Shown piece after piece: positions 37,861 through 48,414 of a stretch of DNA of 64,000 nucleotides. The notes below the pieces were generated by a model. The model saw only the letters and a program-made list of their open reading frames with translations. It was not told where the DNA came from and ran no database searches. Position numbers and translations under genes: made by a program. Source of the stretch: Candidatus Roseilinea sp. (lineage in GTDB: Bacteria > Chloroflexota > Anaerolineae > J036 > Brachytrichaceae); assembly GCA_026003755.1 (NCBI GenBank), contig BPHV01000001.1, forward strand, positions 1,214,393 to 1,278,392. The letters are read 5' to 3'. Every line of letters begins with the position of its first letter. Positions within the stretch are counted from its first letter, which is position 1.

Positions 37861-38654
37861 GCGCGCACCTCCCCGATTCGGGTGTAGATGTCATGCACGT
37901 AGTCGTTGAAACGCGGCTCGAACATGTGCTCCGCCGCGCGCGGACGCGGCAGATCAATGTGTGTGGCGTGCACCAGTCGTCCCGGTCGCTTGCTCATCAC
38001 ATACACCGTGGTGGCCAAGAAGACGGCCTCGCGCAAATCATGCGTCACCAAGATCACCGTGCAGCGCCGCGCTTGCCACAGCGACTGTAACACGCCCCAA
38101 AGCTCCTCGCGGGTGAAGGCGTCCAGCGCGGCGAACGGCTCGTCGAGCAGTAGGATCTCCGGCTCGTGAATGAGTGCGCGGCAGAGCGAGACGCGCTGTT
38201 GCATCCCGCCGGAGAGCTGATAGGGCGGTTTGTGGGCGAAGCCGTCCAACCCGACCAGCTTGAGCAGCTCCAAGGCGCGCGCTTCGTACTCGCGCTTCCT
38301 CTGGCGAAAGGCGCGCCGATGTGGCTCCACCACCTCAAGCGGCAACAACACGTTCTCCAGCGCGCTGCGCCACGGCAGCAGCGTGGGGTTCTGGAAGGCC
38401 ATGCCGACGTTCTTCTGCGGCCCGCACACCGGCGCGCCGTCAATCAACACCTGGCCGCGCGTGGCCGGCATCAGGCCAGAAACCAGCTTGAGGATGGTGG
38501 TTTTGCCACAGCCGCTGGGGCCGGCGATGGCCACGAATTCACCTTGCGCGATGGACAGCGACACGCCTTCGAGGGCATGCACCTCACGCCCATCGTCGCC
38601 GTAGTAGATCAGCGACACATCGCGCAGGGCGACGCAGGGGACCGATGTTGCCAT
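37857..38654 (-). CDS. ABC transporter ATP-binding protein, SsuB/TauB-like
   Basis: The 265-residue ATPase has Walker A AGPSGCGKTTILKL, the Q-loop MAFQNPTLLPWR, signature LSGGMQQRVSLCRAL, Walker B ILLLDEPFAALDA and the H-loop THDL. The start MATSVPCVALRDVSL (38654) is preferred to a GTG 13 codons upstream, which falls in the intercistronic hairpin. It works with the adjoining permease and lipoprotein. Confidence 0.92.
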   Translation of the reverse strand: MATSVPCVALRDVSLIYYGDDGREVHALEGVSLSIAQGEFVAIAGPSGCGKTTILKLVSGLMPATRGQVLIDGAPVCGPQKNVGMAFQNPTLLPWRSALENVLLPLEVVEPHRRAFRQRKREYEARALELLKLVGLDGFAHKPPYQLSGGMQQRVSLCRALIHEPEILLLDEPFAALDAFTREELWGVLQSLWQARRCTVILVTHDLREAVFLATTVYVMSKRPGRLVHATHIDLPRPRAAEHMFEPRFNDYVHDIYTRIGEVRA

Positions 38655-38663
38655 GTGAATGAC

Positions 38664-38708
38664 GGGCAAAAGGCGGCCCGCGCAGGCGGTCACAACCCTG
38701 CGCGGGCC
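38664..38708 (-). terminator. Intercistronic hairpin between binding-protein and ATPase genes
   Basis: GGCCCGCGCAGG and CCTGCGCGGGCC form a perfect 12-bp stem (38675-38686 with 38697-38708) and a 10-nt loop. On the minus strand the stem is followed by GCCTTTTG. It sits between the lipoprotein gene and the ATPase gene, where partial termination or 3'-end protection would give more binding protein than transporter. Confidence 0.65.
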
Positions 38709-38720
38709 GATGCAAGGCGA

Positions 38721-39791
<1,071 letters not shown>

Positions 39792-39933
39792 GTCAAAACC
39801 TCCTGGGAAATCGGTATTACGGGTGATTTGTCCTCGTCGCGGAGCGTACGTGATGCGTGGCGCGCGGAGAGCAGAGCAGCGCCCTCATTCGCCTTGCCCT
39901 GAATTCTATCGAAAATCGCCGCAGGCGCACCTG

Positions 39934-39968
39934 GGCGGGGCGGGCGAAGGCGATCCCCTCGCCCCGCC
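39934..39968. promoter_or_regulatory. GC-rich palindrome in the divergent promoter region
   Basis: GGCGGGGCG (39934-39942) and CGCCCCGCC (39960-39968) are perfect 9-bp inverted arms. They end 10 bp before the aro -35 box and lie between the divergent importer and aro operons, a natural operator position. No binding protein can be assigned. Confidence 0.4.
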
Positions 39969-39978
39969 GTTGACGCAT

Positions 39979-40007
39979 TTGACAGATTGCGCCTCATGGC
40001 TTACTAT
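39979..40007 (+). promoter_or_regulatory. Sigma-70 promoter of the shikimate operon
   Basis: A perfect TTGACA (39979-39984) and TACTAT (40002-40007) are separated by 17 bp. Transcription should begin about 40014, a few nucleotides before the leader ORF. Confidence 0.85.
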
Positions 40008-40023
40008 CTTGAGCATCTTGAAC

Positions 40024-40122
40024 ATGGTATTCGCGCGCTTTTGGGGCTACTTTTGGTTTAGCTACTTTGCCGTGGGCAAAGGCAGCTTACTGGCGCGCGA
40101 TTTCGAGACGACCGGCAGGTAA
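40024..40122 (+). CDS. Aromatic-amino-acid-rich leader peptide of the shikimate operon
   Basis: This 32-codon frame runs ATG to TAA. Codons 3-15 read FARFWGYFWFSYF: 5 Phe, 2 Trp and 2 Tyr out of 13. The rest is unremarkable (AVGKGSLLARDFETTGR). The run lies about 25 nt from the transcription start. A terminator hairpin begins 32 nt after the stop, just before a DAHP synthase gene. This is the architecture of ribosome-mediated attenuation: stalling at scarce Phe, Trp or Tyr tRNAs would keep RNA polymerase going. It is too short for most gene finders. There is no strong Shine-Dalgarno sequence. Confidence 0.8.
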   Translation: MVFARFWGYFWFSYFAVGKGSLLARDFETTGR

Positions 40123-40153
40123 CCCAACGCAGTAGCAAGTGCAGGTCAGGTAG

Positions 40154-40190
40154 AAGCGCGGAGCTGGTAAGCTCCGCGCTTTTGATTTCT
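40154..40190 (+). terminator. Attenuator terminator before aroG
   Basis: AAGCGCGGAGCT (40154-40165) and AGCTCCGCGCTT (40170-40181) form a perfect 12-bp stem with loop GGTA, and TTGATTTCT follows. It stands 27 bp before the DAHP synthase ATG and after the leader ORF, so it must be bypassed for operon expression. CGCGC (40094-40098) with TTC (40102-40104) could pair with GAAGCGCG (40153-40160) as an antiterminator. Confidence 0.82.
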
Positions 40191-40207
40191 ATACTGGGGA
40201 TGACACG

Positions 40208-41329
40208 ATGAACTACCAAACCGATGATGTCCGTATCCGCGAGATCAAAGAGCTGGCGCCGCCGGCGCATCTGATGCGGGAGTTCCCGATCACGCCGGAG
40301 GTGGCGAAGCTGGTCTACGAGACGCGCCACGCCGTGCATCGCATCCTGCACGGCGACGATGATCGCCTCTTCGTCGTCGTTGGGCCGTGCAGCGTGCACG
40401 ATGTGCAGGCGGCGTTTGAGTATGCGACGCGGTTGAAGCCCGTCCGGGATCGCTGCCGAGACGCGCTGGAGATCATCATGCGCGTGTATTTTGAAAAGCC
40501 GCGCACGACGATAGGCTGGAAGGGCCTCATCAACGATCCCGACCTCGACGGCTCATTCCGCATCAACAAGGGGCTGCGGATGGCGCGCAAGCTGTTGTTG
40601 GACATTAGCGAGTTGGGAGTACCGGCGGCCACCGAGTACCTCGATACCATCTCGCCCCAGTATGTCGCCGACCTGATCGCCTGGGGCGCCATCGGCGCGC
40701 GCACGACCGAGTCGCAGGTGCATCGCGAGCTGGCCAGCGGCCTATCATGTCCGGTCGGCTTCAAGAACGGCACCGACGGCAACATCAAGATCGCCATTGA
40801 TGCGATCAAAGCCGCTCGTCAGCCGCACCATTTTCTCTCGGTTACCAAAGGCGGCATCAGCGCCATCGTGCACACCGACGGCAACGATGACTGTCACATC
40901 GTGCTGCGCGGCGGCAAGGCGCCTAATTACGATCATGCCAGCGTGCGCGCGACGGCGGAGGCGCTACTGCGCGACGGCCTGTCGCCGCGCCTCATGATTG
41001 ATTGCTCGCATGGCAACAGCAACAAGAAGCATGAGCAGCAGCTTGTGGTCGCCGAGGACGTGGCCCGACAAATCGAAGCGGGCGAGCATGCCATTGCCGG
41101 CGTGATGCTGGAGTCGAACCTGCGCGAAGGCCGCCAAGACCTGACGCCGGGCCGCCCGCTTGAATACGGCAAGAGCATCACCGATGCCTGCCTCGGCTGG
41201 GAGGACACCGAGCGCGTGCTCGACCGGCTGGCCGAAGCCGCACGCGTTCGACGTCGCAGTCGCGCGACACCCCTTCACCCCATCGAGCATATGAACGGCA
41301 AGGTGGCGACCCGATGGACTCGCCCGTAA
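40208..41329 (+). CDS. aroG: DAHP synthase, type I-alpha (E. coli AroG-like)
   Basis: The 373-residue enzyme condenses phosphoenolpyruvate and erythrose 4-phosphate, the first shikimate step. Signatures are VVVGPCSVHDVQAA, RVYFEKPRTTIGWKGLINDP, AIGARTTESQVHRELASG, VGFKNGTDGNIKIAID and LMIDCSHGNSNKKHEQQ. These supply the metal-binding Cys and His and the PEP-binding Arg and Lys. It has the I-alpha N-terminal extension (DDVRIREIKELAPPAHL) that makes up the feedback-inhibition site in AroG/F/H. It is the first structural gene after the attenuator. Confidence 0.95.
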   Translation: MNYQTDDVRIREIKELAPPAHLMREFPITPEVAKLVYETRHAVHRILHGDDDRLFVVVGPCSVHDVQAAFEYATRLKPVRDRCRDALEIIMRVYFEKPRTTIGWKGLINDPDLDGSFRINKGLRMARKLLLDISELGVPAATEYLDTISPQYVADLIAWGAIGARTTESQVHRELASGLSCPVGFKNGTDGNIKIAIDAIKAARQPHHFLSVTKGGISAIVHTDGNDDCHIVLRGGKAPNYDHASVRATAEALLRDGLSPRLMIDCSHGNSNKKHEQQLVVAEDVARQIEAGEHAIAGVMLESNLREGRQDLTPGRPLEYGKSITDACLGWEDTERVLDRLAEAARVRRRSRATPLHPIEHMNGKVATRWTRP

Positions 41330-41402
41330 CACGGGTTTCACACCGCGATACCCGCAATAAAGGCAGCATGAGCTTAACTGTCAAACGCGAATGGTAGGAA
41401 GC

Positions 41403-42428
<1,026 letters not shown>

Positions 42429-42449
42429 TCTGGTGCATCATCAACTGAC

Positions 42450-43301
42450 GTGACACTTACGATTTGCATCGTCGGCCTCGGGCTCATGGGCGCCTCGTTC
42501 GCCTTGGCGCTGCGCGCCAACGGCTACGCGGGCCGGCTGATCGGCATCTCGCGCAGCGCCGAGACGCTGCGCAAGGCGCAGGCGCGCAATCTCGTGGATA
42601 TCGTCTCGTCGGAGCTGAGCCACGCCGGCGAGGCCGATGTGGTGGTGCTGTGCACGCCGGTGCGCACGCTCATCGCCCAGATTGGACAACTGGCCGACCT
42701 CTGCCGGCCCGGCGCGATCATCACCGACATGGGCAGCACCAAAACCGAAGTCGTCCGCGCCATGGACGCGCTGCCGGCGCACCTGCGCGCCGTCGGTTCG
42801 CATCCGATGTGCGGCAAAGAGACCGCCGGCATAGATGCGGCCGACGCATCGCTGTATCGGGGCGCGCCTTGGTTGCTCACCCGCACCCGGCGCAGCGACG
42901 ACGAGGCGCTGAGCATCGTCTGCGCCCTGGCGGAGCGCGTCGGCGCCACGCCGCGCGAAATCGGCGTCGAACATCACGACGCGCTATTAGCCTTCGCCAG
43001 CCACTTGCCCTATGCGCTGGCCGTCGCCCTGGTGACGGCGACCGACCAATTTAGCTTGAACCAACCGGAGGTCTGGCAGGTGACGGCCGGCGGCTTTCGC
43101 GATACCTCGCGCGTGGCCGCCAGCGACGTCGCCATGTGGCTGGACATTTTGCTGACGAACGCCGATGCCGTGCTCGGCGCTGTGCGCGACTTCCAGTTCA
43201 CGCTGGATCAATTCACCGCGCTGCTGGAGCGTCGTGACGAGGAGGGCCTGCGCGCCTTCCTCGCGGCTGCAGCTCAAGCGCGCAAAACACACTTCCGATG
43301 A
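42450..43301 (+). CDS. tyrA: Prephenate dehydrogenase
   Basis: The 283-residue enzyme oxidatively decarboxylates prephenate to 4-hydroxyphenylpyruvate for tyrosine. The NAD site is CIVGLGLMGASFALAL, followed by TDMGSTKTEV, GSHPMCGKETAGIDAA with the catalytic His, and the dimer helices ending AGGFRDTSRVA. No ACT domain is present. It starts at GTG and overlaps aroA by ATGA. Chorismate mutase, which makes its substrate, is not in the window. Confidence 0.93.
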   Translation: MTLTICIVGLGLMGASFALALRANGYAGRLIGISRSAETLRKAQARNLVDIVSSELSHAGEADVVVLCTPVRTLIAQIGQLADLCRPGAIITDMGSTKTEVVRAMDALPAHLRAVGSHPMCGKETAGIDAADASLYRGAPWLLTRTRRSDDEALSIVCALAERVGATPREIGVEHHDALLAFASHLPYALAVALVTATDQFSLNQPEVWQVTAGGFRDTSRVAASDVAMWLDILLTNADAVLGAVRDFQFTLDQFTALLERRDEEGLRAFLAAAAQARKTHFR

Positions 43302-44620
43302 CCGTCGAGACCGTTCAACCAACGCGCGCGCTGCGCGGGGTGCTGCGCGCGCCGAGCGACCGCAGCATCACGGTGCGGGCCGCTATCCTGGCCAGCGTCA
43401 CCGAGGGCGTCAGCCGCATCCGCGAGCCGCTGGAGAGCGACGACACGGATGCCGCGCTGCGCTGCATCGCTGCGCTGGGCGCGTCAGCGGCTCCGCTCGG
43501 CAGCGGCTGCGACTCAGCCGGCCTGCGCATCGCCGGCCGAGGATTGCGCGGCCTGCGCGCGCCGTCCCAACCACTGTTCTGCAACTCATCCGGCACGACG
43601 ATGCGGCTGCTGGCCGGCTTCTTGGCCGGGCAGGCATTCGACACGATACTGGACGGCAGCGAACAACTGCGCCGCCGCCCAATGCGCCGCGTCACCGATC
43701 CGCTGCGCCGCATGGGCGCACAGATCGAAGACTCAGACGGCCACGCACCGCTCGTCATCCGCGCCGCGCGTCACCCATTGCATGGGCTGACCTACGACAT
43801 GCCCATCGCCAGCGCGCAAGTGAAGAGCGCACTGCTCCTGGCCGGCTTATACGCGGATGGGCCGGTGACCGTTCGCGAGCCGGCGCCCACGCGCGACCAC
43901 ACCGAGCGCATGTTGCGCGCCGCGGGCGTCGAAGTCACCGTGGAAGCCGAAGGGGACGCCGGCTGCATCACCTTGCATCCGCCGCAGAAGCCACTGCGCG
44001 CGCTGGATATGCTGGTGCCGGCGGACTTCTCCTCGGCGGCGTTCTTCATGGTTGCGGCGGCCATCACGCCCGGCGCGCGGCTTCGCCTGGTCGAAGTCGG
44101 CTTGAACCCGACGCGCACCGGCCTGCTCGACGCGCTGCGCGCAATGGGGGCAACGATCCATCTGTCCGGCTTGCGCGAAGAGGGCGGCGAGCCGGTGGGC
44201 GATGTAGAAATCGTCGGCGGCGAGCTGCGCGGCGTCGAAGTGGGCGGCGCACTGACGCCGCGCATGATTGACGAGTTCCCCATCTTCGCCGTGGCCGCGA
44301 CGCAAGCGCATGGCGTCACCATCGTCCGCGACGCCGAGGAACTGCGCGTGAAGGAAAGCAACCGGCTGGAGGGTTTCGTCGGCGAGCTGCGCAAATTGGG
44401 TGCGCCGATTGAGGCGACGGCGGATGGGTTCATCGTCGAAGGGCCGGCCCGCCTGCGCGGCGCGGTTGTGGATGGCTTGGGCGATCACCGCGTGGCGATG
44501 GCGCTGGCCGTCGCCGCGTTGCGCGCCGAAGGCGAGACGACAATCCTCGGCGCCGAGTGCGTGGCCAAGACCTACCCGGCGTTCTTTCGCGACCTGGCGT
44601 CGCTGATCGCCGATCGCTGA
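43298..44620 (+). CDS. aroA: 3-phosphoshikimate 1-carboxyvinyltransferase (EPSP synthase) with Arg22
   Basis: The 440-residue enzyme joins PEP to shikimate 3-phosphate. SGTTMRLLAG, RRPMRRVTDPL, IASAQVKSALLLAG, IDEFPIFAVAA, ELRVKESNRLEGF and GDHRVAMALAVAAL identify it. The N-terminal PEP/phosphate loop reads APSDRSITVRA; aligned with E. coli PGSKSVSNRA without gaps, this puts Arg at position 22, where Lys22 is nearly invariant, while Ser23 and Arg27 remain. The next loop is CNSSGTTMR instead of GNAGTAMR. These changes may be lineage-specific. Confidence 0.93.
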   Translation: MTVETVQPTRALRGVLRAPSDRSITVRAAILASVTEGVSRIREPLESDDTDAALRCIAALGASAAPLGSGCDSAGLRIAGRGLRGLRAPSQPLFCNSSGTTMRLLAGFLAGQAFDTILDGSEQLRRRPMRRVTDPLRRMGAQIEDSDGHAPLVIRAARHPLHGLTYDMPIASAQVKSALLLAGLYADGPVTVREPAPTRDHTERMLRAAGVEVTVEAEGDAGCITLHPPQKPLRALDMLVPADFSSAAFFMVAAAITPGARLRLVEVGLNPTRTGLLDALRAMGATIHLSGLREEGGEPVGDVEIVGGELRGVEVGGALTPRMIDEFPIFAVAATQAHGVTIVRDAEELRVKESNRLEGFVGELRKLGAPIEATADGFIVEGPARLRGAVVDGLGDHRVAMALAVAALRAEGETTILGAECVAKTYPAFFRDLASLIADR

Positions 44621-44666
44621 GATCTGGGTCATCGCGTCAATCGCCGGCGTGAGTTTAGGGCGAGCT

Positions 44667-44708
44667 ATTCTCTACTCTCTATTCTCTAATCTCTATTCTC
44701 TACTATCT
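44667..44708. repeat. CTATTCTCTAATCTC short repeat before aroE
   Basis: The stretch consists of near-repeats of CTCTATTCTCTAATCT. It shares CTAATCTC and CTATTCTC with the block at 3745-3812 (there CTATTCTC occurs as its complement GAGAATAG). It fills the 90-bp gap between aroA and aroE, leaving no Shine-Dalgarno sequence for aroE. Confidence 0.6.
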
Positions 44709-44710
44709 CG

Positions 44711-45559
44711 ATGGTTGTCGGTTTGATCGGTCATCCGGTGGCGCACAGCAAAAGCCCGCAAATGCAGCAGGCGGCGTTCGCCTACGTCGGGTTGAGCGAC
44801 TGGCGCTACGAATTGTGGGACACGCCGCCGGAAGCCCTGCCGGCGCGCATGCGCGAGTTGGGCGAGCGCGAGGACATCGCCGGCTGCAACGTGACCCTCC
44901 CGCACAAACAGGCGGTGATGCCCTACCTCGACGCGGTGAGCCCACACGCGCGCGCCATCGGCGCAGTGAACACCCTCTTCAAACGCGGGCGCGCCCTGCT
45001 GGGCGATAACACCGACTGGATCGGCTTCCTGGCCGACTTGGCCTTTCACGGCGTGGATGTTCATGCCGAGACGCGAGCGTTGGTGCTGGGCGCCGGCGGT
45101 TCGGCGCGGGCAATTGTCTACGCGCTGGTGTCGCGGGGCGCGCGCGTGTGGATGCACAACCGCACGCCGGCCCGCGCCCAGCATCTGCTGGACGACCTAG
45201 CCCGTTCGCCCTACGCGCGCGAGGCGCGCGAGCGCTGCGCTGTGGTGGCCTCGCCGGTGGATTCAGCCTGTCAGACGGCCAACTTGATCGTCAACTGCAC
45301 CGCCGTCGGCATGTGGCCGCACGAGGACGACTCGCCGTGGCCCGACCGCACGCCCTTCCCGGCCGGCGTCACACTCTACGACCTGGTGTACAAGCCGCGC
45401 CGGACGAAGCTGATGCGACAGGCCGAGGCTGCCGGCGCGCGCGCCATCGGCGGCATGGGCATGTTGGCCGAGCAAGGCGCGGCGGCGTTCGAGCGGTGGA
45501 CGGGCGTGCCGGCTGCGCGCGTTTCGGCTATCATGCGGGAGGCGCTCCAAGATGCTTAG
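44711..45559 (+). CDS. aroE: Shikimate dehydrogenase
   Basis: The 282-residue enzyme reduces 3-dehydroshikimate with NADPH. Features are IGHPVAHSKSPQMQQAAF (substrate serines), CNVTLPHKQAVMPYLD with the catalytic Lys, GAVNTLF, GDNTDWIGF with the catalytic Asp, LVLGAGGSARAIVYAL and NRT for NADP, and GGMGMLAEQGAAAFE at the C terminus. It overlaps aroC by 8 bp. Confidence 0.95.
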   Translation: MVVGLIGHPVAHSKSPQMQQAAFAYVGLSDWRYELWDTPPEALPARMRELGEREDIAGCNVTLPHKQAVMPYLDAVSPHARAIGAVNTLFKRGRALLGDNTDWIGFLADLAFHGVDVHAETRALVLGAGGSARAIVYALVSRGARVWMHNRTPARAQHLLDDLARSPYAREARERCAVVASPVDSACQTANLIVNCTAVGMWPHEDDSPWPDRTPFPAGVTLYDLVYKPRRTKLMRQAEAAGARAIGGMGMLAEQGAAAFERWTGVPAARVSAIMREALQDA

Positions 45560-46736
45560 GTTCCTCACCGCCGGCGAATCGCACGGCCCATCGCTGACCG
45601 CCATCCTCGAAGGCATGCCCGCCGGCGTGCCGTTGCGCGCCGATGACATTGACCGCGACCTCGCCCGCCGCCAACAGGGCTACGGCAGCGGCGGACGGAT
45701 GAAGATCGAGCGCGACCACGCGCGCATCACTGCCGGCGTGATGGCCGGCAAGACCACCGGCGGCCCCATCGCCTTCGTCGTCGAGAACCTCGACCACGCC
45801 AAATGGAAAGACCGCGACATCGAACCGATGACCATTCCGCGCCCCGGCCACGCCGACCTGACCGGCGCGGTGAAATACGGCTATCGCGAGCTACGCCTGG
45901 CGCTGGAGCGCGCCTCGGCGCGCGAGACGACCATGCGCGTCGCCGTCGGCGCGGCCTGTCGTGCGCTGCTGCGACAGTTCGGCGTCGTCGTCGGCGGCTA
46001 CGTGGTCAGCATCGGCGAAGTGGAGACGCCCGACCACGCCTCGGCCGTGGACGCCGAGACCTACCTGCAGCGCTTTGCACAGGCCGAGGCCAGCGACGTG
46101 CGCTGCTATCACCCCCCCACCGCCGAGCGCATGCGCGCTCGCATCGCCGAGATCATCGCCGCGAAGGACACGCTGGGCGGCGTCGTCGAGGTGGTCGCGC
46201 TGCACGTGCCGCCCGGCCTCGGCAGCCATGTGCACTGGGATCGCCGCTTGAGCGCACGGTTGGCGCAGGTGGTGATGAGCGTGCACGCCGTCAAGGGCGT
46301 CGAGATCGGCGATGGCTTTGCCGAGGCGCGCCGGCCCGGCACCCAAGCGCAAGACCAGCTCTACACCGCCGATGGCATGATCCGCCAGCGCACCAATCAC
46401 GCCGGCGGCCTGGAGGGCGGCATCACCAACGGCGCGCCGATCGTCGTGCGCGCTGCGCTCAAGCCCATCGCCACCACGCTCAACCCGCTTGACTCGGTGG
46501 ACTTGGCCACCGGCCAGATGGTCAAGACGAAATACGAGCGGAGCGACTTTTGCCAGGTGCCGCGCGCCGTCCCGATCATCGAGGCGATGGTGTGCTTCGC
46601 CCTGGCCGATGCGCTCATCGAGAAGCTGGGCGGCGACTCGCTGGACGAAATGCGCCCGCGCTTCGCGGCGCTGCGCCGGCTGCGGCTGGACGATTTGCCG
46701 ATGGACGCCCTACCCTGGCGCTTCGGCTATGAGTGA
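45552..46736 (+). CDS. aroC: Chorismate synthase
   Basis: The 394-residue FMN-dependent enzyme makes chorismate from EPSP. It shows LTAGESHGPSLTAILEGMPAG, RRQQGYGSGGRMKIE, PRPGHADLTGAVKYGY, LERASARETTMRVAVGA and TNHAGGLEGGITNG. The conserved histidines and arginines are in these loops. It starts inside the end of aroE, and 9 bp separate it from the aroK-aroB fusion. Confidence 0.96.
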   Translation: MLRFLTAGESHGPSLTAILEGMPAGVPLRADDIDRDLARRQQGYGSGGRMKIERDHARITAGVMAGKTTGGPIAFVVENLDHAKWKDRDIEPMTIPRPGHADLTGAVKYGYRELRLALERASARETTMRVAVGAACRALLRQFGVVVGGYVVSIGEVETPDHASAVDAETYLQRFAQAEASDVRCYHPPTAERMRARIAEIIAAKDTLGGVVEVVALHVPPGLGSHVHWDRRLSARLAQVVMSVHAVKGVEIGDGFAEARRPGTQAQDQLYTADGMIRQRTNHAGGLEGGITNGAPIVVRAALKPIATTLNPLDSVDLATGQMVKTKYERSDFCQVPRAVPIIEAMVCFALADALIEKLGGDSLDEMRPRFAALRRLRLDDLPMDALPWRFGYE

Positions 46737-46745
46737 TCGCCAAAG

Positions 46746-48398
46746 ATGTGTGAGGACATCGCCGACCCTCCTCGCAACCTCATCCTCGCCGGCTTCATGG
46801 GCACGGGAAAGAGCACCGTCGGCCGGCTCTGCGCACAGCAGCTCGGGCTGCCCTTCGTGGACACCGACGAGGAGATCAGCCAACGCGAAGGGATGCCGAT
46901 TCCGGCGATCTTCGCCTCGCGCGGCGAGGGCTATTTTCGCGCCCGCGAGCGCGCACTCGTCGCCGAGCTGAGCGCGCGCCGGAACTGCGTCATCGCCACC
47001 GGCGGCGGCATGATCGTGGACGACGACAACCGCGCAGCGCTGCTCCGCAGCGGCGTTGGCGTGTGTCTCACGGCGACGCCGGAGGTCATTGCGCAGCGCG
47101 TGGGCAGTGCGGCAGCCGCCGAGCGCCCGATGCTGCACAGCGACGACGTGATCGCACGCATTACGCAGCTCTTGCGCGAGCGCGCGCCCAAATACGCTCA
47201 GTTGCACTATTCGGTAGACACCGCTCAACGCGCCCCCGACGAGGTCGCCGCGTTGGTGTGCGAAGCCTACCGGCGCGAGCGCATCCGGATCGCGGTGGAC
47301 GCGCCCGCAGCCAGCGCGCGCTACGACATCGTCATCGGCGAGGGCGCGCTGGACACGCTGGGATTCATGCTGGCCGGGCGCGGCTGGGCGCCGCCGTTCG
47401 CCGTGGTGAGCGATGCACACGTCGCCGCACGCTATGGCGAGCGCGTGCTGTGTGCGCTGGCGCGCGCCGGCCTGGACGGCTTTCTGCACGTCATGCCTGC
47501 CGGCGAGGCGCACAAGACGCTGGCCAGCGTCGAGGCCATGTATCGCGCCTTCAGCGCGCACGGCATGGAGCGCACGAGCGCCGTCATCGCGCTAGGCGGC
47601 GGCGTGGTGGGCGACACGGCCGGCTTCGCCTCGGCCACCTTCCTGCGCGGCGTGCCGCTCGTCCAGGTGCCCACCTCGCTGCTGGCAATGGCCGATTCCA
47701 GCATCGGTGGCAAGGTCGGCGTGGATACCGACTTTGGCAAGAACTTGGTCGGCGCGTTCAAACAACCTGATTTAGTGGTGGCCGACTTGAGCGTGCTGGC
47801 TTCGCTGCCGCCGCGCGAGCTGCGCTGCGGGCTGGCCGAAATCGTCAAAGCGGCCCTGCTCAGCGGCGGCGCAGCCTATGTGCGGTTGCGCGAGGCGGCG
47901 ACGAGCGGCGCGTTGACCGATTGGCGCAGCCCGGCGCTGCTCAATGCGCTGGTGGACGCCATCCTGCTCAAGCGCGCGATGGTGCAAGCCGACCCATTCG
48001 AGCGCGGCCAGCGCGCCCTGCTGAATCTGGGCCACACCTTCGGCCACGGCCTGGAGGCGTGGAGCGGCTTTCGGCTGAAGCACGGCGAGGCGGTGGCGTT
48101 GGGCCTGGTCTGCGCCGCGCGGCTTTCGCATGCGATGGGCGTTTGCGAGGATGCGCTGGTGGCCGAAGTGATCGGCCTGCTGCGCAGCGTCGGCCTGCCG
48201 GCGGCGCTCGACGACGCGCGCGATGCGCTCGGCGGCCTGGCGTTTGCGCCGGACGCAGTGTGGCGCTACATGCTGAGCGACAAGAAGAAGCGCGCCGGCA
48301 AGCTGCGCTTCGTTCTGCTGCGCGCGCCGGGCGATGCCTTTGTGTGCGACGCCGTGCCGGAAAAGATGGCGCAAGACGCGCTGGCGTCGCTGAGATAA
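46746..48398 (+). CDS. aroKB: Shikimate kinase / 3-dehydroquinate synthase fusion
   Basis: The 550-residue protein joins two enzymes. Residues of about 10-178 are shikimate kinase: [14 protein letters not shown] (Walker A), [22 protein letters not shown] and ATGGGMI. Residues of about 190-550 are 3-dehydroquinate synthase: [72 protein letters not shown] and [13 protein letters not shown]. The zinc ligands Glu and two His are present. The two steps it catalyses are non-consecutive (2 and 5). Similar AroK-AroB fusions exist in Thermotoga and other thermophiles. GTG/ATG alternatives are not needed; the ATG is 9 bp after aroC. Confidence 0.95.
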   Translation: MCEDIADPPRNLILAGFMGTGKSTVGRLCAQQLGLPFVDTDEEISQREGMPIPAIFASRGEGYFRARERALVAELSARRNCVIATGGGMIVDDDNRAALLRSGVGVCLTATPEVIAQRVGSAAAAERPMLHSDDVIARITQLLRERAPKYAQLHYSVDTAQRAPDEVAALVCEAYRRERIRIAVDAPAASARYDIVIGEGALDTLGFMLAGRGWAPPFAVVSDAHVAARYGERVLCALARAGLDGFLHVMPAGEAHKTLASVEAMYRAFSAHGMERTSAVIALGGGVVGDTAGFASATFLRGVPLVQVPTSLLAMADSSIGGKVGVDTDFGKNLVGAFKQPDLVVADLSVLASLPPRELRCGLAEIVKAALLSGGAAYVRLREAATSGALTDWRSPALLNALVDAILLKRAMVQADPFERGQRALLNLGHTFGHGLEAWSGFRLKHGEAVALGLVCAARLSHAMGVCEDALVAEVIGLLRSVGLPAALDDARDALGGLAFAPDAVWRYMLSDKKKRAGKLRFVLLRAPGDAFVCDAVPEKMAQDALASLR

Positions 48399-48414
48399 AA
48401 AACTCGAGGTCAAC

